Shown: in pieces, positions 27,601 through 36,653 of the stretch | How positions within the stretch are numbered: position 1 is the first letter of the stretch | Layout of the letters: each line of letters begins with the position of its first letter | NCBI RefSeq assembly: GCF_025215495.1 | Contig: NZ_CP104302.1 | Location: forward strand, 2,046,001 to 2,110,000 | DNA from: Mycolicibacterium brumae | GTDB lineage: Bacteria; Actinomycetota; Actinomycetes; Mycobacteriales; Mycobacteriaceae | DNA: 64,000 bases | Reading direction: 5' to 3' | Translations under genes and position numbers: made by a program | Notes under the pieces: generated by a model | What the model saw: only the letters and a program-made list of their open reading frames with translations | Told to the model about the DNA's origin: nothing | Databases searched by the model: none

Positions 27601-28404
27601 TCAGCCCTTGAAGTACACCAGCTGATGGGTGCTGGCCAGCAAGGTCCCACCGCGGCTCCACACGGTCGCCGACTGGTCGAAGAAACCCCGCGAGAAGCGG
27701 TTCGCAGACGCAGCGCCGAGCACGAAATCCGCGCCCACCTCCTCCAGCTCCGCCCGGGACGCGTGGAAGTAGGTGGTCAAGCTGATGGTGCCGGCCGGGA
27801 TCAGCTGGCCGGTGCGCAGGTAGATCCGTGGGAAGAACATGTCGGCGGCAGCGCTCAAGGCGGCGTAGTCCAACGCCCGGCCCTCGGCGTCGCGGACCCA
27901 CAGCAGGGACTGCGACGACGGCGACGCCTGCCCGACGGTCTGCGGGAACGGTCCCGCGGCGAACCGCAGGTCGAAGCGGGACAACCAGATCGGGAACTCC
28001 TGGGCGCCGCGCGGCAACTGCTCCGGGGCGGGAACCGAGGGCATCACCGCCTCGGTGTCGGCCCAGGAGTCACGGTGCACGCCGAACACCGCGGTGGCGG
28101 TGGTCTTGGTCTCGCCGTCCTGGCGCAGTTCGACGATCCAGTGCTGGTTGGTGCGGTTGGTCCGCACCGGGTTCAGCGCGAGCTCGAACGGGCCGTCGAC
28201 GATCGGGGCCGCGTAGTTGACGGTGAGCGCCAGCGGGTCGCCGAGCACGTCCGGGTGCGTCTCGATGGCCCGGGTCAGCACCGCGGCGGTGACCCCGCCG
28301 AACGGCCCGACCATATTCGCCCACGCGGGATGCGTCGCCCCGGTCACCAGTCCCGGCGACCCCGCGGACTCCAGCGACAGGGCCTCATCGAAAACATGCG
28401 TCAT
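27601..28404 (-). CDS. TesB-like acyl-CoA thioesterase (double hot-dog)
   Basis: This 267-residue protein has two hot-dog halves as in TesB-like thioesterases. The N-terminal half carries HPAWANMVGPFGGVTAAVLTRAIETHPD, with the glycine turn after the hot-dog helix. The second half carries LDYAALSAAADMFFPRIYL and ISLTTYFHASRAEL. It should hydrolyse acyl-CoAs in the cytosol. Its ATG (28404-28402) overlaps the TGA of the ThrE-like gene (28403-28401), so the two are translationally coupled. The acyltransferase follows downstream, which suggests a link to lipid remodelling. Confidence 0.85.
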   Translation of the reverse strand: MTHVFDEALSLESAGSPGLVTGATHPAWANMVGPFGGVTAAVLTRAIETHPDVLGDPLALTVNYAAPIVDGPFELALNPVRTNRTNQHWIVELRQDGETKTTATAVFGVHRDSWADTEAVMPSVPAPEQLPRGAQEFPIWLSRFDLRFAAGPFPQTVGQASPSSQSLLWVRDAEGRALDYAALSAAADMFFPRIYLRTGQLIPAGTISLTTYFHASRAELEEVGADFVLGAASANRFSRGFFDQSATVWSRGGTLLASTHQLVYFKG

Positions 28405-29663
28405 GGCGTCAAGTCTGGCTCAGGGAGCGTAGGCGGCCGGGAGTCAGGTCTCTTGACTCGCTGGCTCACCTGCCACAGCGCCAGGCCCGCCTGGATGCCG
28501 AGTGACACCGCGATCATCGAGATCAGCGTCGACGGCAGCGCGTCGTCGCCGTCGGCGCCGAAGATCTCCGCGAAGCCGATCAGGCCCATCCCGCCGGGGA
28601 CCAGCAACCAGAAACCGGGCATCACCATCGTCATCGCCGGCGGTGACTTCGGCATCCGGCTCACGGCCAACGCCGCCACCATCAACACCGTTCCGCCGAG
28701 GAACCCGGCGGCATAGCTGTCCAGCAGCTTGTCGCCGAAGTACTGCCCGGCGAACGCCAGATAGGCCACCACCAGCAGCCACGGCAGGAACGACAGCGGT
28801 GGCGCCAGGTAGAACAGCACCCCGACCGAGTAGACCAGCACGCCGAGCCACGGCGCCCACGGGCCCAGGAGGTTGGCCTTGTCGGCGGTCAGCGGGACCT
28901 CATCGACGCCGAAGATCTGGGTGGCGACCAGGATTCCGAACGCCAGCTGCGCGAGCTGCATCATGCCGGCGATCAACCGGGCGGATCCGGAAACCACGTC
29001 GCGCGAGGTCAATTCGATGACGGCCAGGGTGATGGCCGCGCCGGGCAGGAAGATCGCCAACGGCGGGATGATCGCGCGCAATCCGACGTGATCCAGACCG
29101 ATCCATTGGGCGCCTTCGATGCACACCGAGGTGACGAGGAACGCCGACAGCACCGGCACCAGGTTGGCCAACGCCGGTGTCCGGTCCCCGATTTTCACGA
29201 GCAGGCCGACGAACACGCCGAGCACGCTGGCGATCAGCAGGTTCAGCCGGGACGGCTCGACCACCAGCGACAGCCCGGCGCTCCACACCCCGTACCCGAG
29301 CGGGGTGACCCACCACGGGTACCGCGGGGCGGCGTCCAGCAGCCGGGTCAGCCGCGCTTCCCCGTCGGCCGCGGTGACCCGCTCGCGCAGCACATCGCGG
29401 ATCAGCTTCGCCAGCGGAAAGGTCTGCTCGAAGCGGAAGTCGGCGCGCGGTGAGACGGACTCGACGACGGTGCCCCGCGCCGACGGCTCCCCGGTCACCT
29501 GGACGAAACTCGGCAGCACGATGCTGCTGTTGTTGTAGCCGTAAGCCTTCGACGCCCGGTCCAGCAGCTCGCTGATCAGCGGTGAGGGGTAGTTCGCGGC
29601 CGCCATGGTGGCGCCCAGATGCGCCAGGAACCGCGTGTGCTGCCGTTCCGCCTCGTCGGTCAT
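28401..29663 (-). CDS. thrE: Threonine/serine exporter (ThrE family)
   Basis: This 420-residue membrane protein has a cytosolic hydrolase-like N-terminal domain (residues 1-120, HLGATMAAANYPSPLISELLDRASKAYG) and about ten membrane helices in two groups, the ThrE layout. ALANLVPVLSAFLVTSVCIEG and the PGAAITLAVIELTSRDVVSGSARL segment are family-typical. Characterised members export threonine and serine by proton antiport. ATG 29663 lies 25 bp after the polA stop, so it may share the polA transcript. It couples by an ATGA overlap to the thioesterase gene. Confidence 0.88.
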   Translation of the reverse strand: MTDEAERQHTRFLAHLGATMAAANYPSPLISELLDRASKAYGYNNSSIVLPSFVQVTGEPSARGTVVESVSPRADFRFEQTFPLAKLIRDVLRERVTAADGEARLTRLLDAAPRYPWWVTPLGYGVWSAGLSLVVEPSRLNLLIASVLGVFVGLLVKIGDRTPALANLVPVLSAFLVTSVCIEGAQWIGLDHVGLRAIIPPLAIFLPGAAITLAVIELTSRDVVSGSARLIAGMMQLAQLAFGILVATQIFGVDEVPLTADKANLLGPWAPWLGVLVYSVGVLFYLAPPLSFLPWLLVVAYLAFAGQYFGDKLLDSYAAGFLGGTVLMVAALAVSRMPKSPPAMTMVMPGFWLLVPGGMGLIGFAEIFGADGDDALPSTLISMIAVSLGIQAGLALWQVSQRVKRPDSRPPTLPEPDLTP

Positions 29664-29688
29664 CGCGCCGACCCCGTCGTGTCCGGCA

Positions 29689-32388
29689 CTAATGCGCCGC
29701 CGCGTCCCAGCTGCGGCCGTAGCCGACCGACACCTCCAGCGGCACCGACAGCGGGTACGCCCCGCCCATCTTGTCCCGGACCAGCGCCTCCACCTGATCC
29801 CGCTCGCCGTCGGCGACCTCCAGCACCAGCTCGTCGTGCACCTGCAGCAGCATCCGCGACCGCAGCCCCGCCGCGCGCAGGCTTCGATCCACGTCGATCA
29901 TCGCGACCTTGATGATGTCGGCGGCGCTGCCCTGGATCGGGGCGTTCAGCGCCGCCCGCTCGGCGGCCTCCCGGACCTGACGGTTGCTGCTGGTGAGTTC
30001 GGGCAGGTACCGACGGCGGCCCAGCACCGTGGAGGTGTAACCGTCCTTGCGGGCCTGCTCGACGACGGCCTGCAGGTAGTCGCGCACGCCGCCGAACCGG
30101 GCGAAGTAGGCGTCCATCTGCTCCTTGGCCTCCTCGGTGGAGATCTTGAGCTGGGAGGCCAGACCGTAGGCGCTCAACCCGTAGGCCAGTCCGTAGGACA
30201 TCGCCTTCACCCGGCGGCGCAGTTCGGCGGTCACCTCCTCGATCGGCACCCCGAACGCCCGGGACCCGACGAACGAGTGCAGGTCCTCGCCGGTGTTGAA
30301 CGCCTCGATCAGGCCCTCGTCGCCGGACAGGTGCGCCATGATCCGCATCTCGATCTGGCTGTAGTCGGCCGTCATCAACTCGGCGTAGCCGGCGCCGACC
30401 ACGAACGCGTCGCGGATCTCGCGGCCCGCGTCGGTGCGGATCGGGATGTTCTGCAGGTTCGGGTCGGTGGAGGACAGCCGGCCGGTGGCCGCGACCGTCT
30501 GGTTGAAGGTGGTGTGGATCCGGTCGTCGGCGGCGACCGCGTTGAGCAGCCCGTCGACGGTGACCTTGAGCCGGGTGACGTCGCGGTGGGTCAGCAGATG
30601 CTGCAGGAACGGGTGCCCGGTCTTGTCGAACAGGGTGGCCAGCGCGTCGGCGTCGGTGGTGTAGCCGGTCTTGGTCTTCTTGGTCTTCGGCATGCCGAGC
30701 TCGTCGAACAGCACCACCTGCAGTTGCTTGGGCGAGCCGAGGTTGATCTGCTTGCCGATCACCTCGTAGGCGGCCTCGGCGGCGTCACGGATCTGGTCGG
30801 CGAACTGCGACTGCAGCCCGCCGAGGCGGTCCAGGTCGACGGCGATCCCGACCGACTCCATCTCGCCCAGCACGGTCTGCACCGGCAGTTCCATCTCCGC
30901 CAGCAGGTTCGCCTCGTCGATCTTGGCGAGCTCGGCGTCCAGCGCGTCGGCCAGGTCGACGACCGCGCGGGCGCGCAGCAGCAGGGTCTGCACGGCCTGC
31001 TCGTCGACCCCGTCGGCGTCGTCGAGCAGCGACAGTTGTTGCTGCTGCGGGGTGTCCGCCCGCAGCTCGCGGCCCAGGTAGCGCACCGCCAGGTCGTCGA
31101 GGGCGAAGGTGCGCTGGCCGGGCCGCACCAGGTAGGCGGCCAGCGCGGTGTCGGAGGTGACCCCGTTCAGGGTCCAGCCGCGCCCGGCCAGGTCGTGGCG
31201 GGCCAGCTTCGCCTCGTGCAGCGCCTTGGGGTGCGCGGGCGAGGCCAGCCAGGCCGCCAGCGCGGCCTCGTCGTCGGCGGTCAGCGTCGCGGTGTCCAGG
31301 TAGCCGCCCTCGCCGTCGGCCGCGACGATGGCCAGCGCGGTCGCGTCACTGTCGAAGCTGCGGTGCGCGCCGGTCACCGCGACCCCCGCCCGGGCGCCGG
31401 GATGCGCGTGCGCGGCCAGCCAGTCGGCGACGGTCCCCGGCTCCAGCGCGCCGCCGCGCACCTCGAAGCCCTCCTCGGCCTCCGGCTCCGGGGCCGACAG
31501 GGTGTCGAACAGCCGGTCGCGCAGCACCCGGAACTCCAGGTCGTCGAACAGCCGGTGGATCTGGTCGCGGTCCCACGGGACCATCGCCAGGGTGTCCGGG
31601 GTCTGCGCCAGCGGCACATCGCGGACCAGCTCGGTGAGTTCCCGGTTGAGCACAACGGAACTCAAGTTGGCGCGCAGCGAGTCCCCGACCTTGCCCTTGA
31701 CGGTGTCGACCCGGTCGACCAGGCCCTGCAGCGACCCGTACTCGGTGATCCACTTGGTGGCGGTCTTCTCCCCCACCCCCGGGATGCCGGGCAGGTTGTC
31801 GCTGGGGTCGCCACGCAGCGCGGCGAAGTCCGGGTACTGCGCCGGGGTCAGCCCGTACTTGGCGGCCACCGCCTCGGGGGTGTAGCGGGTCAGCTCGCTG
31901 ACGCCCTTGACCGGGTACAGCACGGTGACATCGTCGGTGACCAGCTGCAACGAGTCCCGGTCGCCGGTGACCACCAGCACCCGGTAGCCCTCGTTCTGCG
32001 CCTGGGTGGCCAGCGTCGCGATGATGTCGTCGGCCTCGTACCCCGGCTCGGCCAGCACCGTGATGCCGAGCGCGCCGAGCACCTCCTTGGTGATGTCGAT
32101 CTGACCGCGGAACTCGTCCGGGGTGGCCGAGCGGCCTTCTTTGTATTCCGGGTACCGCTCCTTGCGGAAGGTCTGCCGGGACACGTCGAACGCGGCGGCC
32201 ACGTGGCTGGGCTTCTCGTCGCGCAGCAGGTTGATCAGCATGGCGGTGAAGCCGTAGACCGCGTTGGTGGTCAGGCCGCTGCGGGTCTTGAAGTTCTCCG
32301 CCGGCAGCGCGAAAAACGCCCGAAACGCCAGCGAGTTGCCGTCCAGCAGCATCAGGGTGGGCTTTTCTGCGGCGGGTGCGGGGCTCAC
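29689..32388 (-). CDS. polA: DNA polymerase I
   Basis: This 899-residue Pol I fills gaps in repair and removes RNA primers. The N-terminal 5' nuclease domain (LLDGNSLAFRAFFALP; GDRDSLQLV; LRGDPSDNLPGIPGVGEKTA) is intact. The central 3'-5' exonuclease domain lacks the DxE metal-binding residues, as in other mycobacterial PolA, so no proofreading is expected. Polymerase motifs A (TADYSQIEMR), B (RRVKAMSYGLAYGLSAYG) and C (LLQVHDELVLEV) are intact. The start is GTG 32388. It diverges from livH across a 153-bp promoter region. Confidence 0.97.
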   Translation of the reverse strand: MSPAPAAEKPTLMLLDGNSLAFRAFFALPAENFKTRSGLTTNAVYGFTAMLINLLRDEKPSHVAAAFDVSRQTFRKERYPEYKEGRSATPDEFRGQIDITKEVLGALGITVLAEPGYEADDIIATLATQAQNEGYRVLVVTGDRDSLQLVTDDVTVLYPVKGVSELTRYTPEAVAAKYGLTPAQYPDFAALRGDPSDNLPGIPGVGEKTATKWITEYGSLQGLVDRVDTVKGKVGDSLRANLSSVVLNRELTELVRDVPLAQTPDTLAMVPWDRDQIHRLFDDLEFRVLRDRLFDTLSAPEPEAEEGFEVRGGALEPGTVADWLAAHAHPGARAGVAVTGAHRSFDSDATALAIVAADGEGGYLDTATLTADDEAALAAWLASPAHPKALHEAKLARHDLAGRGWTLNGVTSDTALAAYLVRPGQRTFALDDLAVRYLGRELRADTPQQQQLSLLDDADGVDEQAVQTLLLRARAVVDLADALDAELAKIDEANLLAEMELPVQTVLGEMESVGIAVDLDRLGGLQSQFADQIRDAAEAAYEVIGKQINLGSPKQLQVVLFDELGMPKTKKTKTGYTTDADALATLFDKTGHPFLQHLLTHRDVTRLKVTVDGLLNAVAADDRIHTTFNQTVAATGRLSSTDPNLQNIPIRTDAGREIRDAFVVGAGYAELMTADYSQIEMRIMAHLSGDEGLIEAFNTGEDLHSFVGSRAFGVPIEEVTAELRRRVKAMSYGLAYGLSAYGLASQLKISTEEAKEQMDAYFARFGGVRDYLQAVVEQARKDGYTSTVLGRRRYLPELTSSNRQVREAAERAALNAPIQGSAADIIKVAMIDVDRSLRAAGLRSRMLLQVHDELVLEVADGERDQVEALVRDKMGGAYPLSVPLEVSVGYGRSWDAAAH

Positions 32389-32541
32389 GGGGGTCCACCC
32401 TACTCAGCGGCTCTGTCACCGACCGGGGCGCCGCGCGAGGCGGGTCGGGCCGGACGGTTTCCGCGCCGTATCGGGGTGTCCGGGCTGCGGGGGGCCGCCG
32501 CAGCGTTTACAGTCCCCGGGAAACAAAGCAGGGGGTTTGTC

Positions 32542-33822
32542 GTGGATTCAGGAACACGCCGCAGGCTCCATGCGGCGCTCCTGCTGTTCGCGGCGCTGTT
32601 CCTGACGCTGCTCGTCGCCGGGCCCGCGTCGGCCGACGACGGCGACACCGCGACGGTTTCCGGGCGGCTGGTCAACGCCGGCACACCGGTCGCCGGCGCC
32701 ACCGTGCGGGCCAGTGACCCCGACGGCGCCGAGGTCGGCTCCACCACCTCCGATGACTCCGGACGCTGGCGGTTCGAGGTGCCGGTCGGCCCCCACGTCT
32801 TCGAGGTGGACCCGGACACCCTGCCCGACGGGGTCAGCGTGCAGTCCTCGGTGACCCGCACGGTCACCGCCGGGCGCACCAACACCGTCGTCTTCACCTT
32901 CGGCGAGGTCCGCACCACCACCAGCGTCCCGCTCTATGAGCGGGTGATCCGGCTGGCCATCGACGGCCTGCGGTTCGGCCTGGTCATCGCGGTCGCCGGG
33001 GTGGGACTGAGCATGATCTTCGGCGTCACCGGGCTGACCAACTTCGCCCACGGCGAGCTGGTCACGCTCGGCGCGGTGTTCACCTGGATCCTGAACGCGA
33101 CATTCGGGCTGCCGCTGGCGGCCGCCGCGCTGCTGGCCATCGTGGCGGGGGTCGGGGTCGGGTGGCTGAACAACGCGGGGCTGTGGCGTCCACTGCGAAA
33201 ACGCCGGGTCGGGCTGATCCCGGCGCTGGTGGTGTCGATCGGGTTGGCCATCGCGCTGCGCTACCTGATCCTGATGCTGTTCGGCGACCGCACCGAAGCG
33301 CTGCCCGGGTACTCGCCGAGCGCGCAGCGCACGTGGGGCCCGCTCGCCATCACCGACATCAACTTGATCGTCATCGCGATCAGCCTGGTGGTGCTGATCG
33401 CGCTGGCGGTGATGCTGCAGAAGACCCGGATCGGCAAGGCGATGCGCGCCGTCGCCGACAACAAGGACCTCGCCTCCAGTTCCGGCATCAACGTCGAACG
33501 GGTCATCACCTACGTCTGGTGTCTGGGCGGCGGGCTGGCCGCGCTCGGCGGCATCCTGCTCGCGGTCTCCGAACTCGGCGGCCGGGTGCAGTGGGAAATG
33601 GGCTTCAAACTGCTGCTGCTGATGTTCGCCGGGATCACCCTCGGCGGGCTGGGCACCGCCTACGGCGCGCTGATCGGCTGCGTCATCGTCGGCCTGCTGG
33701 TGCAGCTGTCCACCCTGTTCATCAATCCCGACCTCAAGTACGTCGGCGGCCTGCTGATCCTGATCTTCATCCTGATCGTCCGGCCGCAGGGCATCCTCGG
33801 CTCCCGGGAAAGGGTCGGGTGA
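32542..33822 (+). CDS. livH: Branched-chain amino acid ABC permease with signal peptide and Ig-like N-domain
   Basis: This 426-residue LivH-type permease has an unusual front end. Residues 1-31 form a signal peptide (LHAALLLFAALFLTLLVAGPASA). Residues 36-120 form a carboxypeptidase-regulatory/transthyretin-like beta domain (ATVSGRLVNAGTPVAGATVRASDPDG; SDDSGRWRFEVPVG). The standard LivH permease with about eight helices follows from residue 135 (VAGVGLSMIFGVTGLTNFAHGEL; GLGTAYGALIGC). The extra domain would face the periplasmic side next to the binding protein. The start is GTG 32542 after GCAGGGGG. It is first in livHMGF. Confidence 0.9.
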   Translation: MDSGTRRRLHAALLLFAALFLTLLVAGPASADDGDTATVSGRLVNAGTPVAGATVRASDPDGAEVGSTTSDDSGRWRFEVPVGPHVFEVDPDTLPDGVSVQSSVTRTVTAGRTNTVVFTFGEVRTTTSVPLYERVIRLAIDGLRFGLVIAVAGVGLSMIFGVTGLTNFAHGELVTLGAVFTWILNATFGLPLAAAALLAIVAGVGVGWLNNAGLWRPLRKRRVGLIPALVVSIGLAIALRYLILMLFGDRTEALPGYSPSAQRTWGPLAITDINLIVIAISLVVLIALAVMLQKTRIGKAMRAVADNKDLASSSGINVERVITYVWCLGGGLAALGGILLAVSELGGRVQWEMGFKLLLLMFAGITLGGLGTAYGALIGCVIVGLLVQLSTLFINPDLKYVGGLLILIFILIVRPQGILGSRERVG

Positions 33823-33826
33823 GTCC

Positions 33827-34816
33827 GTGGACATCGTGAGCGCGCTGCAAATCGCCTTCGCCCAGCTGATCGGCCCGTCGGCCATCTTCTACGCGTTGCT
33901 GGCCATCGGGCTGAACCTGCACTTCGGCTACACCGGGCTGCTGAACTTCGGCCAGATCGGGTTCGCCCTGCTCGGCGGCTACGGCGTCGGCATCATGACC
34001 GTCACCTACCGGCAGCCGCTGTGGGTCGGCATCCTGGTCGGGCTGGCCGCTGCCGGACTGCTTGCGGTGGTGCTTGGCATCCCCACCCTGCGATTACGCG
34101 CGGACTACCTGGCCATCGCCACCATCGCCGCCGCCGAGGTGCTGCGACTGATCTTCCGGTCCACCGCCGCCGACTCGGTCACCGGCTCCACCAACGGCCT
34201 GTACGGCTTCGCCGGGCCGTTCACCACCTACAGCCCGTTCGACTCCAGCAAGCAGTACTCCTTCCTCGGCATGAAGTTCGTCGGCGACGACGTGTGGGCG
34301 ATGCTGGTCGGCTGGACCCTGGTCGCGGTGCTGTGCGTGTTCGTCTTCCTGCTGACCCGCAGCCCGTGGGGCCGGGTGCTCAAAGCGGTCCGGGAGGACG
34401 AGGACGCCGCGCGCTCGCTCGGCAAGAACGTGTTCGTCTACAAGCTGCAGGCGCTGGTGCTGGGCGGGGTGATCGGCGGCATGGGCGGTATCTTCAACGC
34501 GCTGCAGACCAAGTCCATCCACCCGGACTTCTACTCCACCTCGCAGACCTTCTACGCGTTCGGCGCACTGCTGCTCGGTGGCGCCGCCACCGTGCTCGGC
34601 CCGGTGGTCGGAGCGATGCTGTTCTGGTTCCTGCTGGCCATCCCCGACGCGTTGATGCGGCAGGCGATCGCCGGCCCGGACCCGCTGCTGCCGCTGACCG
34701 ACGCGCAGGTCGGCGCGACGCGTTACGTGCTGCTCGGCATCCTGATCATGGCGCTGATGGTGTTCCGACCACAGGGCATCATGGGCCGAAGAAGGGAGGT
34801 GTCCCTCGATGGCTGA
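33827..34816 (+). CDS. livM: Branched-chain amino acid ABC permease
   Basis: This 329-residue inner-membrane permease is the LivM half. GLNLHFGYTGLLNFGQIGFALLGGYG and PTLRLRADYLAIATIAAAEVLRL are the conserved LivM blocks. The coupling segment TRSPWGRVLKAVREDEDAARSLGKN contacts the ATPases. GTG 33827 lies 4 bp after livH. The stop TGA 34814-34816 lies inside the livG start region, giving an 8-bp overlap with ATG 34809. It forms the channel with LivH. Confidence 0.93.
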   Translation: MDIVSALQIAFAQLIGPSAIFYALLAIGLNLHFGYTGLLNFGQIGFALLGGYGVGIMTVTYRQPLWVGILVGLAAAGLLAVVLGIPTLRLRADYLAIATIAAAEVLRLIFRSTAADSVTGSTNGLYGFAGPFTTYSPFDSSKQYSFLGMKFVGDDVWAMLVGWTLVAVLCVFVFLLTRSPWGRVLKAVREDEDAARSLGKNVFVYKLQALVLGGVIGGMGGIFNALQTKSIHPDFYSTSQTFYAFGALLLGGAATVLGPVVGAMLFWFLLAIPDALMRQAIAGPDPLLPLTDAQVGATRYVLLGILIMALMVFRPQGIMGRRREVSLDG

Positions 34817-35864
34817 GCGCCCACTCGCCGAACCGGGCAGTCCCGATGAGCCCGGCCTCGTCGCTCCTGCGCTCGTTCCTCGCGCACTCGCCGAACCGGG
34901 CAGTCCCGATGAGCCCGGCCTCGTCGCTCCTGCGCTCGTTCCTCGCGCACTCGCCGAACCGGGCAGTCCCAAACCGGACCCGATCATCGTGGTGGACAAC
35001 ATCTCCCGCTCGTTCGGCGGCCTGAAGGCCGTCGACGTCGCGCATCTGGAGATCCAGCGCGGCTCCATCACCGGTCTGATCGGGCCGAACGGCGCCGGCA
35101 AAACCACCTTCTTCAACCTGCTGACCGGATTCGACCGGTGCGACACCGGCTCCTGGACCTACAACGGCCAGGACATGAGCAGGCTGCGCCCGCACCAGGT
35201 GGCCCGAAAGGGTGTGGTGCGCACCTTCCAGCTGACCAAGGCGCTGGCGAAGATGACGGTGCTGGACAACCTCAAACTCGGCGCGCCGCACCAGGTCGGC
35301 GAGCACATCGGCGCCGCGCTGCTGACGTTCCGCTGGCGCACGCAGGAGGCGGAGATCACCGAGCGGGCCCGAGAGATGCTGGCCCGGTTCAAACTTGACG
35401 CCAAGGCCGACGACATGGCCGGGTCGCTGTCCGGCGGGCAGCGCAAACTGCTGGAGATGGCGCGGGCGCTGATGACCGACCCCACCGTGGTGATGCTCGA
35501 CGAGCCGATGGCGGGGGTGAACCCGGCGCTCACCGAAAGCCTGCTGGGGCACGTGAAATCCCTTCGCGACCAAGGCATGACGGTGGTGTTCGTCGAACAC
35601 GACATGGACGTCATCCGCGACGTCAGCGACTGGGTGGTGGTGATGGCCCAGGGCTCGGTGATCGCCGAATCACCGCCGGAGCGACTGGGTGACAACGAGG
35701 CCGTCGTCGACGCCTACCTGGGCAGCCACCACGATCTGGCGCTGGAGTTCGACGAGCACGGCAATCCCGTCGGCGCCACCGCCGAACTGGCCGAGGAGAT
35801 CGAGGCCGCGGTGGTGGAGACCATCGAGTCCGGCGGCGACCTGTCCGACGGAGAAGCGCGATGA
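34809..35864 (+). CDS. livG: Branched-chain amino acid ABC ATPase with repeat-derived N-terminus
   Basis: This 351-residue ATPase starts with about 54 residues that do not belong to the LivG family: a 21-residue unit (ALAEPGSPDEPGLVAPALVP plus R) occurs twice and then in part, encoded by a 63-bp tandem repeat. The normal LivG begins at about residue 58 (IIVVDNISRSFGGLKAVD). Walker A GPNGAGKT is at 92-99, and the signature SLSGGQRKLLEMARAL, Walker B VVMLDEP and the switch His (VFVEHDMD) are intact. The extension is Pro/Ala-rich and likely unstructured. ATG 34809 follows AAGGGAGG. It overlaps livM and livF. Confidence 0.92.
   Translation: MAERPLAEPGSPDEPGLVAPALVPRALAEPGSPDEPGLVAPALVPRALAEPGSPKPDPIIVVDNISRSFGGLKAVDVAHLEIQRGSITGLIGPNGAGKTTFFNLLTGFDRCDTGSWTYNGQDMSRLRPHQVARKGVVRTFQLTKALAKMTVLDNLKLGAPHQVGEHIGAALLTFRWRTQEAEITERAREMLARFKLDAKADDMAGSLSGGQRKLLEMARALMTDPTVVMLDEPMAGVNPALTESLLGHVKSLRDQGMTVVFVEHDMDVIRDVSDWVVVMAQGSVIAESPPERLGDNEAVVDAYLGSHHDLALEFDEHGNPVGATAELAEEIEAAVVETIESGGDLSDGEAR
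34821..34970 (+). repeat. 63-bp tandem repeat (2.4 copies) in the 5' end of livG
   Basis: A 63-bp unit starts at 34821, 34884 and 34947; the third copy stops after 24 bases at 34970. The first two differ only at the first base. Because 63 is a multiple of 3, the repeat stays in frame with livG. Read on the minus strand it contains GCGAGGAACGAG, one base different from GCGAGGTACGAG of the tctC/tctB units, which suggests the same repeat family in reverse orientation. Confidence 0.9.
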
Positions 35865-36616
35865 CCGCACAGCCCGAACCCGCCGACGCCCTGCTGCGCG
35901 CCGACCAGCTGATCGCCGGCTACATCCCCGAGGTCGACATCCTGCGCGGCTGCGACTTCTTCCTGCGCGACGGCGAGATCGTCGGGATCATCGGCCCCAA
36001 CGGGGCGGGCAAGTCCACCCTGCTCAAGACGCTGTTCGGGCTGATCCCGGTGCGCAGCGGCTCGGTCCGGCTGCGCGGCGAGGACATCACCTCCGCCCCC
36101 GCGCACGTGCTGGTCACCAAGGGCGTGGGGTACGTGCCGCAGACCAACAATGTGTTCCCGTCGCTGACCATCGAGGAGAACCTGGAAATGGGCGCCTACC
36201 TGCGCCCGACGGCGTTCCGGGACCGCTTCGACTTCGTCGCCGGACTGTTCCCGCTGCTGGCCGAACGCCGAAAGGTCAAGGCCGGCGCGCTATCCGGCGG
36301 TGAGCGGCAGATGGTGGCCATGGGCCGGGCGCTGATGATGGAGCCGTCGGTGCTGCTGCTCGACGAACCGTCGGCGGGGTTGTCGCCGATGTTCCAGGAC
36401 GAGGTGTTCATCCGCTGCAAGCAGATCAACGCCACCGGTGTCTCGGTGATCATGGTCGAGCAGAACGCGCGGCGCTGCCTGCAGATCTGCGACCGCGGCT
36501 ACGTGCTGGACCAGGGCGCCAACGCCTACACCGACACCGGGGCCAACCTGATGAAGGACCCGAAGGTGATCGAGCTGTACCTGGGAACGCTGGCGGGCAG
36601 CCGGGAGAAGAAGTAG
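35861..36616 (+). CDS. livF: Branched-chain amino acid ABC ATPase
   Basis: This 251-residue LivF ATPase has Walker A GPNGAGKS at about residues 46-53, the Q-loop VPQTNNVFPSLTIEENLEMGA, the signature LSGGERQMVAMGRAL, Walker B VLLLDEPSAGLSPM and the H-loop region MVEQNARRCL. It powers uptake together with LivG. ATG 35861 overlaps the livG stop by ATGA. It is the last gene of the livHMGF transcript and converges with livK 37 bp further on. Confidence 0.95.
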   Translation: MTAQPEPADALLRADQLIAGYIPEVDILRGCDFFLRDGEIVGIIGPNGAGKSTLLKTLFGLIPVRSGSVRLRGEDITSAPAHVLVTKGVGYVPQTNNVFPSLTIEENLEMGAYLRPTAFRDRFDFVAGLFPLLAERRKVKAGALSGGERQMVAMGRALMMEPSVLLLDEPSAGLSPMFQDEVFIRCKQINATGVSVIMVEQNARRCLQICDRGYVLDQGANAYTDTGANLMKDPKVIELYLGTLAGSREKK

Positions 36617-36630
36617 CCCTCTCCCCCGGC
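36600..36630. terminator. Possible bidirectional terminator between livF and livK
   Basis: GCCGGGAGA (36600-36608) can pair with TCTCCCCCGGC (36620-36630) across a loop that includes the livF stop, leaving a two-base bulge. The site sits in the only 37 bp between convergent livF and livK. There is no T run on either side. Confidence 0.3.
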
Positions 36631-36653
36631 TGCCCGGCGCGTGTCTCTGCGGT

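Noticed and set aside
29605..32541. A very long plus-strand open frame over polA that joins livH
   Set aside because: It is the GC-driven antisense shadow of polA. The sequence before GTG 32542 is Gln/Arg/Gly-rich with no protein motif, and livH has its own ribosome binding site.
36617..36653. Small gene between livF and livK
   Set aside because: Only 37 bp are available, and they hold at most a weak hairpin.
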